A stretch of 62,000 nucleotides of DNA from Diphasiastrum complanatum (taxonomy: Eukaryota > Streptophyta > Lycopodiopsida > Lycopodiales > Lycopodiaceae). The stretch covers positions 27,987,410 to 28,049,409 of the forward strand of contig CM055107.1 of the NCBI GenBank assembly GCA_029204225.1, in the 5' to 3' direction. The notes beneath the pieces are model-generated. The model had not been told where the DNA came from and did not search any database. It was given only the letters and a program-made list of their open reading frames with translations. Of the stretch, positions 22,601 through 32,385 are shown one piece after another. Each line of letters begins with the position of its first letter. The stretch's first letter is position 1. The position numbers and the translations under genes were made by a program.

Positions 22601-23368
22601 GCACTTCACCTTTGATTTGTCCTTCTTGACTTTGGTGGTTGATGGAGATGCCTTTGAGAGTCCTTCTTGATCCTCAAGCTTTGTAGACTTCTTGAATGTT
22701 GATCCTTTGCCTTTGGACTTGTCTTTGCCTTTGGTGAAGAGAGCTTGGTCATCTCCACCTTGGATGGAAATCCTATCCATCCTCTCTTGCATTTGGCTCC
22801 TTCTTGATTCCTCGGCCATGAGTGTGCCTTGGAGTTCTTCAAGTATGGGTAGCTTACCCATAATTGCATATCCCTGAACCAAATTGTCAAATTCAAAGCT
22901 TAGTCCATTCAATATGAGTTGAACAAGCTCTTCATCCTTGATAGGGTCACCTATAAAGGCTAGCTCTTTGTTCAATTCCTTTACTCTTAGGACAAAAGTA
23001 TGTGCACTCTCTCCTTTCTTTTGATAGCTTCTATAGATTTGATTCTTCAAAGCTAACATTCTAGTTTGGTTCTTGGATTCATAGACTTTTTGCAAAGTCT
23101 CCCAAGCATCTTGAGCTGAAGTGCAATCTCCTACCTCTCTTAAGAGTTCATTTGCAACATTCATTTTTATGCAATGTAGTGCAACATTGCACCTCTTGAT
23201 GTATTTGGCTTTTTCTCGAGGATGAATAGGTTCACCCTCCTTACCATTTACAATTTCCATCAGATCTTGCATGATCATGATAGAATCAATTCTAAATTTC
23301 CATATGGAATAGTTAGTTTTGTTGAGCCATTCATTAGTATCCAAAAGATATGCATTTATAGATGCCAT
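19668..23368 (-). CDS. Ty1/copia gag-pol polyprotein, long intact ORF truncated in RNase H
   Basis: One uninterrupted minus-strand frame of more than 1,200 codons starts at 23368 (MASINAYLLDTNEWLNKTNY). Gag comes first, with its CCHC knuckle CYYCSKMGHYASEC about 260 residues in. The protease active site is WWIDSGASSHM. Integrase shows a zinc-binding HKRLGHVN...CEACALSKAH and the DDE residues in IHSDVHIAS, RSDNGGEFISNEF and NGVAERRNRTL. RT carries QMDVSNAFLNGFLEEDIYMEQP and the catalytic YVDDIIISG. RNase H includes SDSDFAGDKRDRKSTSAY and SLSSTEAEYKAL. The expected final RNase H blocks (YCDNQS..., KHI.I.YH) and the 3' LTR are missing: the frame runs into gypsy sequence at about 19668, so the last few residues are chimeric. 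The intact frame suggests recent insertion or selection until the truncation; it cannot complete reverse transcription alone. Confidence 0.92.
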
Positions 23369-24300
23369 CTAGTCTCCTAATCAAGGACTTGACACAAATG
23401 AAGGTTACTTCTATTGATTTGATTGAAGGTCTACCTTATCCCACTTCTTAGGGACCTGAAAAGATCAGTAATAGACTTCCTATAAAGATCTAAGAATGAT
23501 CTCTAACAAAATCAAATCATAGAATACTAGAAACAATGCACTTGCTTGATTGAAGTAGACAATACTAGTAGAATTGCCCCTCTTTCTATAAAGAACATAA
23601 AAGCTTCCAAATGATCTGATCAAGAGTGAATTTTAGCAACCTAATATACTTCCAAAATCACTTGTAAAATATCTAAATGGAACTTAATGAGGATGCAACA
23701 CAATCTGCTATCCAATCACAAGCAAAAAATGATCAAAATTGATGAAAAATTGATCTAATTTGGTGCATAAGTCAAGCAATGGTTGGACTGAACCTAAATC
23801 ACTTTAGGAGGTGTCTACTACACCTTAGAACAGCCTTGAAGAGTCCCCAAAACTCTGATCTTCCCTCTCCTTGAATGCTAGAAAGCCTCCTCTATGGAAT
23901 CACCTCCAAAACTCGCTTAGAAATCAATGCTTGGAGCAAGCAAAACTTGCTATCTTGGTAATGTGAATTGAATTCAACTTTGCCTCTCTATGTTTGAACC
24001 TCACTAAATGGCCCAAATCCTTGAAGAAGGCTTCACACGTGTGAAAGTACGGCCTCCCACAGTCTGAGTACTGTACACCAGACCTACATTCAATCCTATA
24101 ATTATTAGTAATCACAAGTACTCAAACAATTATGAACATAGAGAGCAATTGCACCATTATGAGAGAAAAAACATGAAATTGCTTGATTGATTTTGGTGAG
24201 ATATCATCACCTATATATACATGATCCATCATGGTTTTGGGCAGGTATGAGTAGCCCTAAACCTATCCCTAATGCTAATTTTGGTGGATCTTTCATCCCT
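23369..24300 (-). other. Presumed 5' leader/LTR region of the copia copy
   Basis: No coding signal. A TATA-like CTATATATAC (24211-24220; minus strand GTATATATAG) could be the LTR promoter of the copia copy, which is transcribed leftward. A methionine-tRNA PBS was not found, so LTR borders are undefined. A perfect palindrome TTCACACGTGTGAA lies at 24032-24045. Confidence 0.35.
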
Positions 24301-24306
24301 ACCAAG

Positions 24307-24906
24307 TTAGGGTTGGAATCTTGGAGATCCCTCAACAATGCAAAAATTACCAAAACCTCCTCCTTCATGTGCATGATCCTTCATGAGAAAATAAAGATTT
24401 CTTCTTGATTTATTAGGATCACAAAGATCTACCATCATGTTACCACGATCTAGAGAATTAGACTCATCCAAATTGGCAAGAATATGCATGTTATAATAAC
24501 AAAGTGTTTGCATCATATCTTCATGCTTGTTTACCATGCTAATCTCATATCCAATGAGGCTAAATACTTCATTATGGAGATAAGTGTCTATAGAAGATGA
24601 TTCACGTACTCTCATAAAGAGTTTACAATTTGCCTCAATACAAATTTTCAAACTATGAGTGAACAAATCACTTTTGCTCTTACATGACTTAAGAGCATAC
24701 ATTTGATGAAATAACCATTTGTTTTCTGATTGATTTAAAATCAATTTCATCCTTTTAAGAACATCATCTATGTTCTCAAGAGAGACTTCATACTCAACTA
24801 GTATGGCTTTACTCCAATTTTGAGATGCAATGATCTCACTAAAGCAAATTGATTTATCAAATGACATAAGAGAAGTAAGTATGTGATGTATACCAGGCTG
24901 TGCAGT
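24307..24906 (-). other. Unidentified ORF beside the E1 insertion (possible host or element gene fragment)
   Basis: About 199 minus-strand codons stay open up to the E1 LTR edge at 24907; the formal start at 24954 lies within the LTR and is not genuine. The product is leucine- and serine-rich with no zinc, DDE or RT motif. One stretch (ASQNWSKAILVEYEVSLENI) faintly recalls the start of a copia RT, but the rest does not fit. Across E1, at 36281 and beyond, a minus-strand stretch reads HSRSELVIRIIALEDELKLT, a helix-like sequence, but in a different frame. E1 may therefore have landed in a gene or older element. I do not recognise the family. Confidence 0.3.
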
Positions 24907-25634
24907 TGTAGTGGGTTTCTTTCCTTGCCTAACCTGAATCCAAGATCTAGTCAATCTAGCATCAAAGAGACGGAGTTAGTTGTCACGCGGAGGTTTGTTC
25001 CCATGAGAGCAATAGTATAGTTCAGATTTCAACATGAATGGAGGATCTAACACTAACATCCATTAACACTAAGCATTAACACTACATCCACAACAATGAT
25101 AGAAACTTACTCTTCTCTCTCCTTTCTTCTCTCACAAAAAGCATAAGAAATAGCAATCCCAATAATGATCAAATCCAACAATTAGCAAATACAAAGAAAG
25201 CATGAGAAATGGAGGAAAAGAAAGAAAGAGCAAGGACATTTGTCAATCCATTTCTAAAGAGAACCAATCTGGTTTATTGAAATGAGGAAATGAACATCAC
25301 GAACAACTCGAGTTGGTCCCTTTTTATAGTAGAGAGGAGGACCCTGGCCTCTGAATCCTATTGGTCCAGTCTTGCCTCTCTTTTTATTCAAATTTAAAAA
25401 AGTGTGGGAACCATCAAAATTGGAGAGAAACCCAACTTTATTCACTAACTTGACATTTAGGCCCTGCGACATTAAAAGCCCCACAAAAAGGCCTAAACTT
25501 CTTTTATTAACTTTTAACTAATCAATCAAATAACTATGTGATCATCGGGTTGGACTTACACACGCAGGGTGTCAAATCCCTCTCACTTATTAACTACAGT
25601 TATGGTTGCCTTGGGATCCGCAAATCCTCCAACA
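24907..25634 (-). repeat. E1 3' LTR
   Basis: Plus-strand TGTAGTGGG ... CCTCCAACA. By eye it differs from the 5' LTR by roughly two dozen substitutions plus a small indel near 25298, about 97% identity. It holds a TATA box (minus TATAAAAA; 25321-25328) and a 70-odd-codon open frame that is also present in the 5' LTR. A third family copy begins at 61662. Confidence 0.93.
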
Positions 25635-25650
25635 GTATCCCCCACCAAAA
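25635..25650 (-). other. E1 polypurine tract
   Basis: Minus strand reads TTTTGGTGGGGGATAC directly before the LTR start TGTTGGAGG. It is the expected primer for plus-strand DNA synthesis. Confidence 0.8.
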
Positions 25651-25684
25651 CTGGTGGTGGTCCCATGACACCTGCAATATGCAG

Positions 25685-26395
25685 TTATTGGGGACTTTTA
25701 TTGGCTTCGCGCCGAATCTTAATTAAATGATACTGCACCTTCTCCATAAAGTCAAGGCGTGCAGTATTGAAATCCAAATTATGTGGCAGAAAACAACGGT
25801 GGGCTCCGTCAATCCACTTGGAAGTTGTCCATGAGGTGAAGCGGGATTCCCAAGAGCTTTCCATTATAGCCGCACGAAAATACAGTCGAGCAATCGGCAG
25901 CTGATCTTTGATTTGCTCTGAGGCCATCAGCTTATTTGGATCGAATGCCAGGGTAGGAAGGCAATTGTCCCATTTGGTTGCCACTGACGTCAGCAAAGTT
26001 AGATCTTTTGCAAACATTGCCGATTGTCGCACCGTTGGATCTAGAGAGTGGACATACTCTCTCTGATATGCTTGTAAGGCCTGATGGAAGTCCACTGAAA
26101 TATTCCAGCTGTAAGACTGGTGGATGATTGGCCAATTGGGCGTATGGATGGTGATTTTATCCATAGCCAATCCTAAATCTTTCCATTTTTTTCTTCGCGG
26201 CATTGGCACGTAATAAGGATCTACCCGCAACTGACGAGGGCTGGTGCCATAACTCCTAATTGATTCCGGAGTTTTCTCAAAAATCGTGATTCTCCATGTC
26301 GGCTGCTCTCCTAGTAGGTATTTTGTCCAATTCTTTGTCGGCCTCGATCTCAGAGGTCTTAAATTTGAGAACCCATCCACCACGCGAGGACTCAT
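25685..26395 (-). CDS. E1 extra ORF 2 (236 codons), unknown function
   Basis: This is the last coding region before the PPT, on the same strand as gag-pol. The first ATG is at 26395 (MSPRVVDGFSNLRPLRSRPT). The product is rich in Trp and basic residues (PMPRRKKWKDLGLAMDK; SWESRFTSWTTSKWIDGAHR), soluble-looking, with no transmembrane helix and no motif I know. It begins about 90 bp after the end of the coiled-coil ORF and in a different frame, so it needs a frameshift, splicing or its own initiation to be made. The position corresponds to the env-like or additional ORF of Athila/Tat relatives, but no envelope features are visible. Confidence 0.6.
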   Translation of the reverse strand: MSPRVVDGFSNLRPLRSRPTKNWTKYLLGEQPTWRITIFEKTPESIRSYGTSPRQLRVDPYYVPMPRRKKWKDLGLAMDKITIHTPNWPIIHQSYSWNISVDFHQALQAYQREYVHSLDPTVRQSAMFAKDLTLLTSVATKWDNCLPTLAFDPNKLMASEQIKDQLPIARLYFRAAIMESSWESRFTSWTTSKWIDGAHRCFLPHNLDFNTARLDFMEKVQYHLIKIRREANKSPQ

Positions 26396-26486
26396 GTGGA
26401 TGCTGCTTTAAGAAAGTCTAGATTTGGTCCTCGACGCTGATGGGCCTTCTGAATAAATGGCTTGTCCTTGATGAGGATGGACCCGC

Positions 26487-27371
26487 TTATACTACCGATA
26501 TAGTTGGTGGTTGATTTTCTAGATCTGGAGCTCCCCCCTGGTCCGTGCTCGAATCAACCCCTGTATCCATCTGTACAGCTTCTTGGCGCGAAGGGGAAAA
26601 TTGTGGCATGACCGGGACGGAGATTTGTGGTCCGGTTTCCAACACTTGAGCGGCGGCTTTTTCGTAGGCGTTGATGGTCTCTTTTGCCTTTGCCAACTCG
26701 GTTGAAGCTGCTCTTTTGAATCTATCAAAGCGGCCTTGGAATCCCTGAAGGGCCACTTTGTATGTTTTCACTTTCTTGAACAAATATGCAATCTTCGTCG
26801 GTGTGACCAGATGATCGGGTATTTGTGTTTGCATATATGCATCACGCTCAAGGGTGGTCGCATCCAATTCACCTTGAAGCCATGTGCGATCTTGTTCGGC
26901 CATTTGTAATTGCCCCTTCAGCAGCTGCACCTGTTGCTTGGCATCTTGCATTGTCTTATCTACCTGATCCTGTGCGGTTGTCAGGGCATTTTGTAGAGAG
27001 CTGATGTAGGTTTCCAAGCGATCAGCTTGTTGCTGGACCAATGACTTTTCGCTTTCAACCTTTTCTTTATGTTGCTTGGCTATCTTCACCTCTCGATCCA
27101 ACTGGACAATTTTATGGCTGATCAGAGTGTTTTCGGATCCTAAATCAAATATCCTCTGGTCCATTTCCTTCTTCTTATACAACATAGACTGGATCACTTG
27201 CCCAACGCTTGAAACTAACCCGAGAGCATCACTAGAATCGACAATGGTGGAGGTGGCAGCAGCAAGAGACCCTGATGGTACTGTCCTTGGTAGGCGTGGA
27301 ATAGGTGCCAAGGTCTCTTTGTCTTCAAAAATATCCTCGACTTCAAACTCTTCAGGCACCGTGGCGTCGAA
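26487..27371 (-). CDS. E1 extra ORF 1, second half: coiled-coil protein segment
   Basis: Open for nearly 300 codons and in frame with the preceding 440-codon ORF; only the TAG at 27372-27374 separates them. An acidic start (PEEFEVEDIFEDKE) is followed by about 130 residues of heptad-like Leu/Gln/Glu/Lys sequence (roughly MDQRIFDLGSENTL through LQGELDATTLERD), strongly suggesting a long coiled coil. A further helical segment (AYLFKKVKTYKVALQGFQGR) and a Pro/Ser-rich tail follow. Likely an oligomerising structural part of the element-encoded protein; its role is unknown. Confidence 0.65.
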   Translation of the reverse strand, partial: FDATVPEEFEVEDIFEDKETLAPIPRLPRTVPSGSLAAATSTIVDSSDALGLVSSVGQVIQSMLYKKKEMDQRIFDLGSENTLISHKIVQLDREVKIAKQHKEKVESEKSLVQQQADRLETYISSLQNALTTAQDQVDKTMQDAKQQVQLLKGQLQMAEQDRTWLQGELDATTLERDAYMQTQIPDHLVTPTKIAYLFKKVKTYKVALQGFQGRFDRFKRAASTELAKAKETINAYEKAAAQVLETGPQISVPVMPQFSPSRQEAVQMDTGVDSSTDQGGAPDLENQPPTISVV

Positions 27372-28694
27372 CTACTTCAGTGACTTTACAGTTGTGTCGA
27401 CCCGAAGTATGGCTGGGCTATCCTGTGTGGGTGGTTGCTGACTGGCATCTTTGGCACCAACAATAGCTTCATGAATATGCCCGAATCCTCTTCCAGGGGA
27501 TTGGGGTTCAAAGGGTGCTGGGCTCTGAGGCATTTTAAAGATTTCGGTGGCCCCAAGGGGGTCGGAATCATTGAACATATCCATGAAGAACTGTGTGTTG
27601 GGTGAGGTTGCTTCGGTGTGCGGGGGTGAGGCGGCCTGGGCAGCTGTGATGGGAATGGAAGGCCCAATGGTCACAGACTGTCCTTGTATGGGAGCAGAGG
27701 CGAGGGAAGCATCAGAGGCGAGGGGAGTGGGAAGTTCAGTGCGAACAGTAGCAGGGGGTGGAAGCGTAGCTGACGAGGTATGCCTAGTACATCGTCGTGA
27801 CACGGAAGACGAGTCAGGAATTACGATCTCGCTGTGTGGACGATGACGACTATGAGAACTTGAGGCCTGGTGAGATGACTCGGTCGATGCTTCTTCGTAA
27901 ACCGAAAGCACAGAATCCAGGTGGAAGCCATGGATTCTGTTTTCTAAGTGAGAAGTGGCTAAGAGGGACAATAGAGAGCCAGCGGCGAACTGCTGCTTTG
28001 TATTGGCCTTAATAGCTCGCTTGAGCTTACCAGAAACAATCTTGAACCAGTTATATGGTTCAAGAGGGGCTTTGGCCAACTTTATGTGGGACTCCACTAT
28101 CCTGTGAAGGATTTGAGATGTGATATGGTCTTTCCTGAGGTCGCCAACCATCAGGAAATGATTCAACAATTGGGCAGCGGCGTGGATGGAAGGCTCAGTG
28201 ATGGCTTCTAGAAGGTAGCCATCATTAGTCCAATGCAGATCGTTGGTGAGGTCAATGTATGGCTTGATGGCCTGTTTGGCGTGCTTGTGATTGGGTGAGG
28301 CTTGCGTACCAGATGAGATTCCTATAGCTACAAGTGCGGCCTCAGTGACGCGCACCTTGTGTGTGGCTCCTTGGAAAGTGATGTAAAACTTGGATTTCTC
28401 TTCCTTCCATGTACTGAAGGCAAGAGTGATGAAATCCATATGGATGCATCCCGAAAAGGCTCTCTCATGAATACCCATTGCAGTAAGTAGAGGCTCCGCA
28501 AGGGTCATCCACTGAGTGACCATGCTTGTGCTAGGAAGAATCATGATGTCTGTTGCAGATGGGACATCACGATGGATAGTATAGCGCGGAGACTGGGAAG
28601 TATCAGTAGACGACATGATGATCAGAAAGGAATTATAACCACGTGAGAGTGTATCAGAAGGCAATGCAGAAAATTTGGAAGTCTTTGGTTGCAA
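27372..28694 (-). CDS. E1 extra ORF 1, first half (440 codons), Athila-ORF-like
   Basis: The formal start is at 28694, but the ATG at 28616 (MSSTDTSQSP) may be the true start. The N-terminal half is globular: MDFITLAFSTWKEEKSKFYI, GATHKVRVTEAALVAIGISS and IHAAAQLLNHFLMVGDLRKD. This pattern of a small beta segment, a VTEAAL helix and a long helical domain recalls the plant transposon-protein domain found in Athila-type extra ORFs (inference from pattern). The C-terminal half is Ser/Pro/Ala-rich and probably disordered, followed by a TAG and the coiled-coil segment. No signal peptide or transmembrane helix, so it is not an obvious envelope protein. Confidence 0.65.
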   Translation of the reverse strand: MQPKTSKFSALPSDTLSRGYNSFLIIMSSTDTSQSPRYTIHRDVPSATDIMILPSTSMVTQWMTLAEPLLTAMGIHERAFSGCIHMDFITLAFSTWKEEKSKFYITFQGATHKVRVTEAALVAIGISSGTQASPNHKHAKQAIKPYIDLTNDLHWTNDGYLLEAITEPSIHAAAQLLNHFLMVGDLRKDHITSQILHRIVESHIKLAKAPLEPYNWFKIVSGKLKRAIKANTKQQFAAGSLLSLLATSHLENRIHGFHLDSVLSVYEEASTESSHQASSSHSRHRPHSEIVIPDSSSVSRRCTRHTSSATLPPPATVRTELPTPLASDASLASAPIQGQSVTIGPSIPITAAQAASPPHTEATSPNTQFFMDMFNDSDPLGATEIFKMPQSPAPFEPQSPGRGFGHIHEAIVGAKDASQQPPTQDSPAILRVDTTVKSLK

Positions 28695-28699
28695 GAAAA

Positions 28700-29400
28700 A
28701 TTTGCAAGAGCTTCGCTAGCAGAAGTGAAGAATGAATCGAATTCAGCCAACTTATAGTAGTTGGGCTGATCAATTCTGAACAAAAATTTGCAGGCATGTA
28801 CAGTACTGTAAAAATAGGCTATAAAAATCTCGGCGAAAGTTTCTAGAGATCTGAACCTATCAGGTGAACGTTTTCCAGGGCTGGCGAAGGATGAACCGAA
28901 CCCAGGAGGGTCCTTCGCCCAGGTACCGTCATAAATGTATTTTTTCACAATTTGGACCTATGGACAATCTAATTTTGTCATTTTAAGATCATCTAGCAGG
29001 TCGACAAAGGTTCATAATGACGTTATGATGCTCGACGAAGGTTCCCAAAATGGCATATCACTGAACATTTGTCTGACTCAAAAATAAAATTTTTCCTTGT
29101 CCGAAACCTTCACCCACCTCAATTTAGATAAATCAAAGGTGGATGTACAGTCTGAGAGCTCAGCGAAGGTTTCTGATACTGTATTGGCCAAATCTGCCCA
29201 AAACAGAGGTTTTCTACGTCATTTTCCATAAAAATATTGTGCTTCCTTTTCCTTCTGTTGATGACTTTCTGACTTTTGCTCATCAACCTTTCCTTATTTT
29301 ATTTTTTATTTTTTTTTAACTGTCTTTTTTCAAAAAAACAATCAGCAAATTAATTACTGAAAACAAAAAATTGAAAACAAATAAAATGAAAAAATATATT
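28700..29400 (-). other. E1 spacer between integrase and extra ORF 1, with dispersed CGAAGGTT motifs
   Basis: Non-coding. The plus strand carries GGCGAAGGTT-like words at about 28832, 28882, 29033 and 29163, and their complements (CCTTCGCC, AACCTTCACCC) at about 28912 and 29100. The same words fill the 5' leader at 34.6-35.3 kb. Poly-A and poly-T runs lie near 29300-29390. Confidence 0.7.
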
Positions 29401-29404
29401 AAGA

Positions 29405-30340
29405 TCAGACTTGCTGAACTGGCGGAGCAGGCTGCCGAAACTTGCGTAATCGGCTGTCATTTATCGGAGTATCAAATCGTTTTCCATCCAAGTGCTCAAG
29501 AATTACTGCGCCATAGTTTAGGATTTCCTTCACTTTATACGAGCCTTCCCCAGTAAACTTCAACTTACCCTTGATCAGCTTGGTTTTGTACATCAATGCA
29601 AGATCTCCTGCTTTCAGATCTTTCTTGTGCAATCGACGATCGTGCCATGCCTTGCGGCGGGCTTTCTCTGCTGCTAAGGCATGAACTGCCATCAATCGGG
29701 TTTCACATAATTTGTGCAACGCTTCATGACGAAGTTGTAAAGACTGATCATCATTTAATCGTTCCGTTGCTGCTATGCGTAAAGATGGGATTAAAAATTC
29801 AATTGGCATAACAACATCTTGACCATAAACCAGTTGAAAAGGTGTTTGATTTGTACTATTTTTGTAAGCGGTTCTGAATGCCCATAATGCTGCATACAGT
29901 TTATGTTCCCAATCAGACCGACTCGCTTCAACTATCTTTGTCATAATGGTGCAGAGAATCTTATTAGAAGATTTAGCTTGGCCATTCTCTCTGGGATAAT
30001 AGGGAGTACTAAATCTGTGTATAACAAAAAAATCTTCCAGTAAACACTTTATTGTTTGATTAACAAAGTATGTACCCCGATCACTGACAATTTCGATCGG
30101 ACATCCAAATCTGATTATAATATTTTCATATAGAAACTTGGCCGTAGATTTCGCATCAGCCACTTTGACAGTTTGGCTTCAACCCACTTGGTCATATAAT
30201 CAGTTGCGACGATAATGTATCGGGCCTGAGATCCTTGAGCAGTGGGATGAATAGGACCAACATAATCCAATCCCCTTTTTTCAAATGGTGCTTGCGATAA
30301 AACCGGATGTAAGGGTTCATAATTATGTCGAGTAGGTCCA
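29405..30340 (-). pseudogene. E1 integrase (catalytic Glu replaced by Lys)
   Basis: The integrase core begins inside the preceding RT ORF (GLDYVGPIHPTAQG, VATDYMTKWVEAK with the first Asp). It then shifts frame near 30170 and continues to 29405 with IVSDRGTYFVNQ (second Asp), ENGQAKSSNKIL, WAFRTAYKNSTNQTPFQLVYG and a C-terminal beta module (KFTGEGSYKVKEILNYGAVI). The residue expected to be Glu in NGQAE is Lys here (codon 29972-29974), so strand transfer activity should be lost. The zinc-binding N-terminal domain is missing with the deletion described under RT. The ORF ends with a Pro/Gln tail. Confidence 0.85.
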
Positions 30341-31260
30341 AGCACCACTCCGTGAGAAACCCATACCTGGCATTTTTCTGGATTTAGAGAAATCTGATAT
30401 TTGCGGCATCTTTCAAAGACTTTCTCCAATCGATCCAGGTGGTCTGTATCTGTACTATGAACTCCCAAGTCGTCCAAGTAAATTTCAAGAAATTTTTGCA
30501 GATAATCTTTAAAGACATATTGCATTACTCTTTGGAATGAACTTGGTGCATTACAGAGTCCAACCGACATTACTTTGTAAGCATAGGTGTCCCATTCTAT
30601 TGCAAAAGCAGTTTTGTGGTGATCGGCAGGCGCAATCTTAACCTAGTTGTAACCACTAAATCCATCCAGGAAGCTATAAGCTTCCGCTCCAGCAAGGCGA
30701 TCCAAAATGCTTTCAGTAAAAGGTAACGGAAAGTGATCCTTCCGTGTCACTTTATTCAATGCTTTGAGATTCACATAGATTCGCAATTTCTCATTTTTCT
30801 TAAGAATAATGACAATCGGTGAAATCCATTCGGTATGCTCAATCTCATAAATGAAATCGGCGTCAAGCAATCTCTGAAGTTCTTTCTTTATCAGATCTGT
30901 CACATTAGGATTACAACGATAGAACTTTGTAACCTTTGGTATTGCATCAGGTACTAAAGGTATGGTATGTTCAATGACTGATGTCGGAATACCCTTCAAA
31001 TCTTGATAAGTCCATGCAAAACAATCTTGATACTTAATAAGTAGCAAACGGAGTGCTTGAAACTGTTCAGAAGTAGGTTGTAATTCCACTTGTACAATCT
31101 TTTCCGGTTCTCCTGGTTCTACAAGATTCATTGGCTGCGTCCTAGCTGGGCCATCGTAAACCTCTTTAGATTCCGGCATGTGTTCTTCAGGTTCACGATG
31201 TGCTTTAGGTAACATGATAACCACATCATCCAGTGTATAACATTTAAAATGCTCTGGCAT
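30341..31260 (-). pseudogene. E1 reverse transcriptase, fused to integrase with RNase H deleted
   Basis: RT runs from about 31140 (protease/RT linker) through VIEHTIPLVPDAIPKVTKFY, WISPIVIILKKNEKLRIYVN, DHFPLPFTESILDRLAG and FLDGFSGYN, then an in-frame TAG (30643-30645). It continues VKIAPADHHKTAF, VMSVGLCNAPSSFQRVM, the catalytic YLDDLGVHS (about 30478-30452) and LNPEKCQVWVSHGVVLG. There, near 30340, it jumps without losing frame to integrase sequence (NYEPLHPVLSQAPFEKRGLD). The RT thumb, whole RNase H and integrase zinc finger, which lie here in relatives, are absent. Confidence 0.88.
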
Positions 31261-31341
31261 ATCATGCTGGACTACATTTGCTTGTTTTTTTTCGAAAAGA
31301 CTTGTCTTGGCTCTTTGTTTAGTCTTCTTAGCAGGAATTGA

Positions 31342-32385
31342 TCATGGAGGTGATGACTTTCGGGATGATAAATCTTTCTTCACAGGTGAAGACTTCCTAG
31401 ACGATGATGTCTTGTTGGAGATCTGACTTGAAGAATCATTCTTGACTTTTCCTTTGCCTTTATCCAATAGAGGTGGCACTTCCTTTAAATCGATCTTTTG
31501 AGGGGGATTTTCCCATTTCAGGACCGTATTATAATGTTGCTTTGCTTGTTTCTTCATCATCAAACCTGTTATCCTGTCTCCCTTCAATATAACTGCTTTG
31601 GATGATTTGATTGTTGGTTCATCAGGAACATTACGCACTCCAAATCTGGTCGGATCCATATGATGTAGAATCTGTTCATCCGTAAGTTCTGCATTGCCAT
31701 CATAAGTTAAGGCATGGTTCATTGGTATGAGATCATCCTCAATTGGATCTGGTATAGGTTCCGTTGATATCCAGGCTACATTCAGCACATTTAGTGGAAA
31801 CGTGATTGGCGTATCCAAAGTTCAATCTAACAAGGAAATCTCGCTCATTTCTGATTGAATATCTTGTTGACGCATATATCCTGCTGTACAATCAATTGTT
31901 GCAAGAGCTTCATTCCAATTGACAATATCCATTTGAGAATCGTAGTGAAATCCCAATTTTTTCTCTAGTCGATCACAAGTGTGATCTATTCTTGATAAAT
32001 CGTCATCCGCTTTTTGAACCACTGGCTTGATAGTCCAAGTCCTAGGATCAATTTTAACTGCACGTTTACGATTTTCAAAAGTGATTTTGCCAGTACCCCA
32101 GTTATGAATTACTTGCGCAACTCGTAACCATGGACGTCCTAAGAGAACTCGGTAGACATTTGGTGCTTCTGGTAAGTCCATCACGATGAAAGTAATGACG
32201 AACTGTACTCTTGCAATCCTGACAGGTATATCTTCCACCATTCCTCGTGGACGAACTGTCGTCTCATCAACTAGCTTAATAGCAAAAGTAGTAGGCTTAA
32301 TCTTTGTAAGGACCCATTAGGGCCTTACAAAAGCTTTGTAGAAATCAGGTTAACTCCTGAACCACCATCTATCACGACTCTTTCT
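31342..32385 (-). pseudogene. E1 protease and protease-RT linker
   Basis: The aspartic protease start is read as VVIDGGSGVNLIS at about 32385-32340, after a frameshift and with Gly in place of the usual Ser/Thr of the D-S/T-G active site (a common variant in this branch needs checking). The rest of the protease domain is in 32241-31822 (RVLLGRPWLR, IHNWGTGKITFENR). A TGA at 31822-31824 separates it from 158 more in-frame codons (31818-31342): a proline/lysine/serine-rich linker (KDLSSRKSSPP) ending in a TGA at 31342-31344. Confidence 0.7.

Noticed and set aside
25254-25484. ORF of about 75 codons present in both E1 LTRs
   Set aside because: Conservation is expected because the LTRs are nearly identical; no motif and no independent support.
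27076-28012. Plus-strand ORFs opposite the E1 extra ORF
   Set aside because: Antisense shadows of a better-supported minus-strand frame with coiled-coil periodicity.
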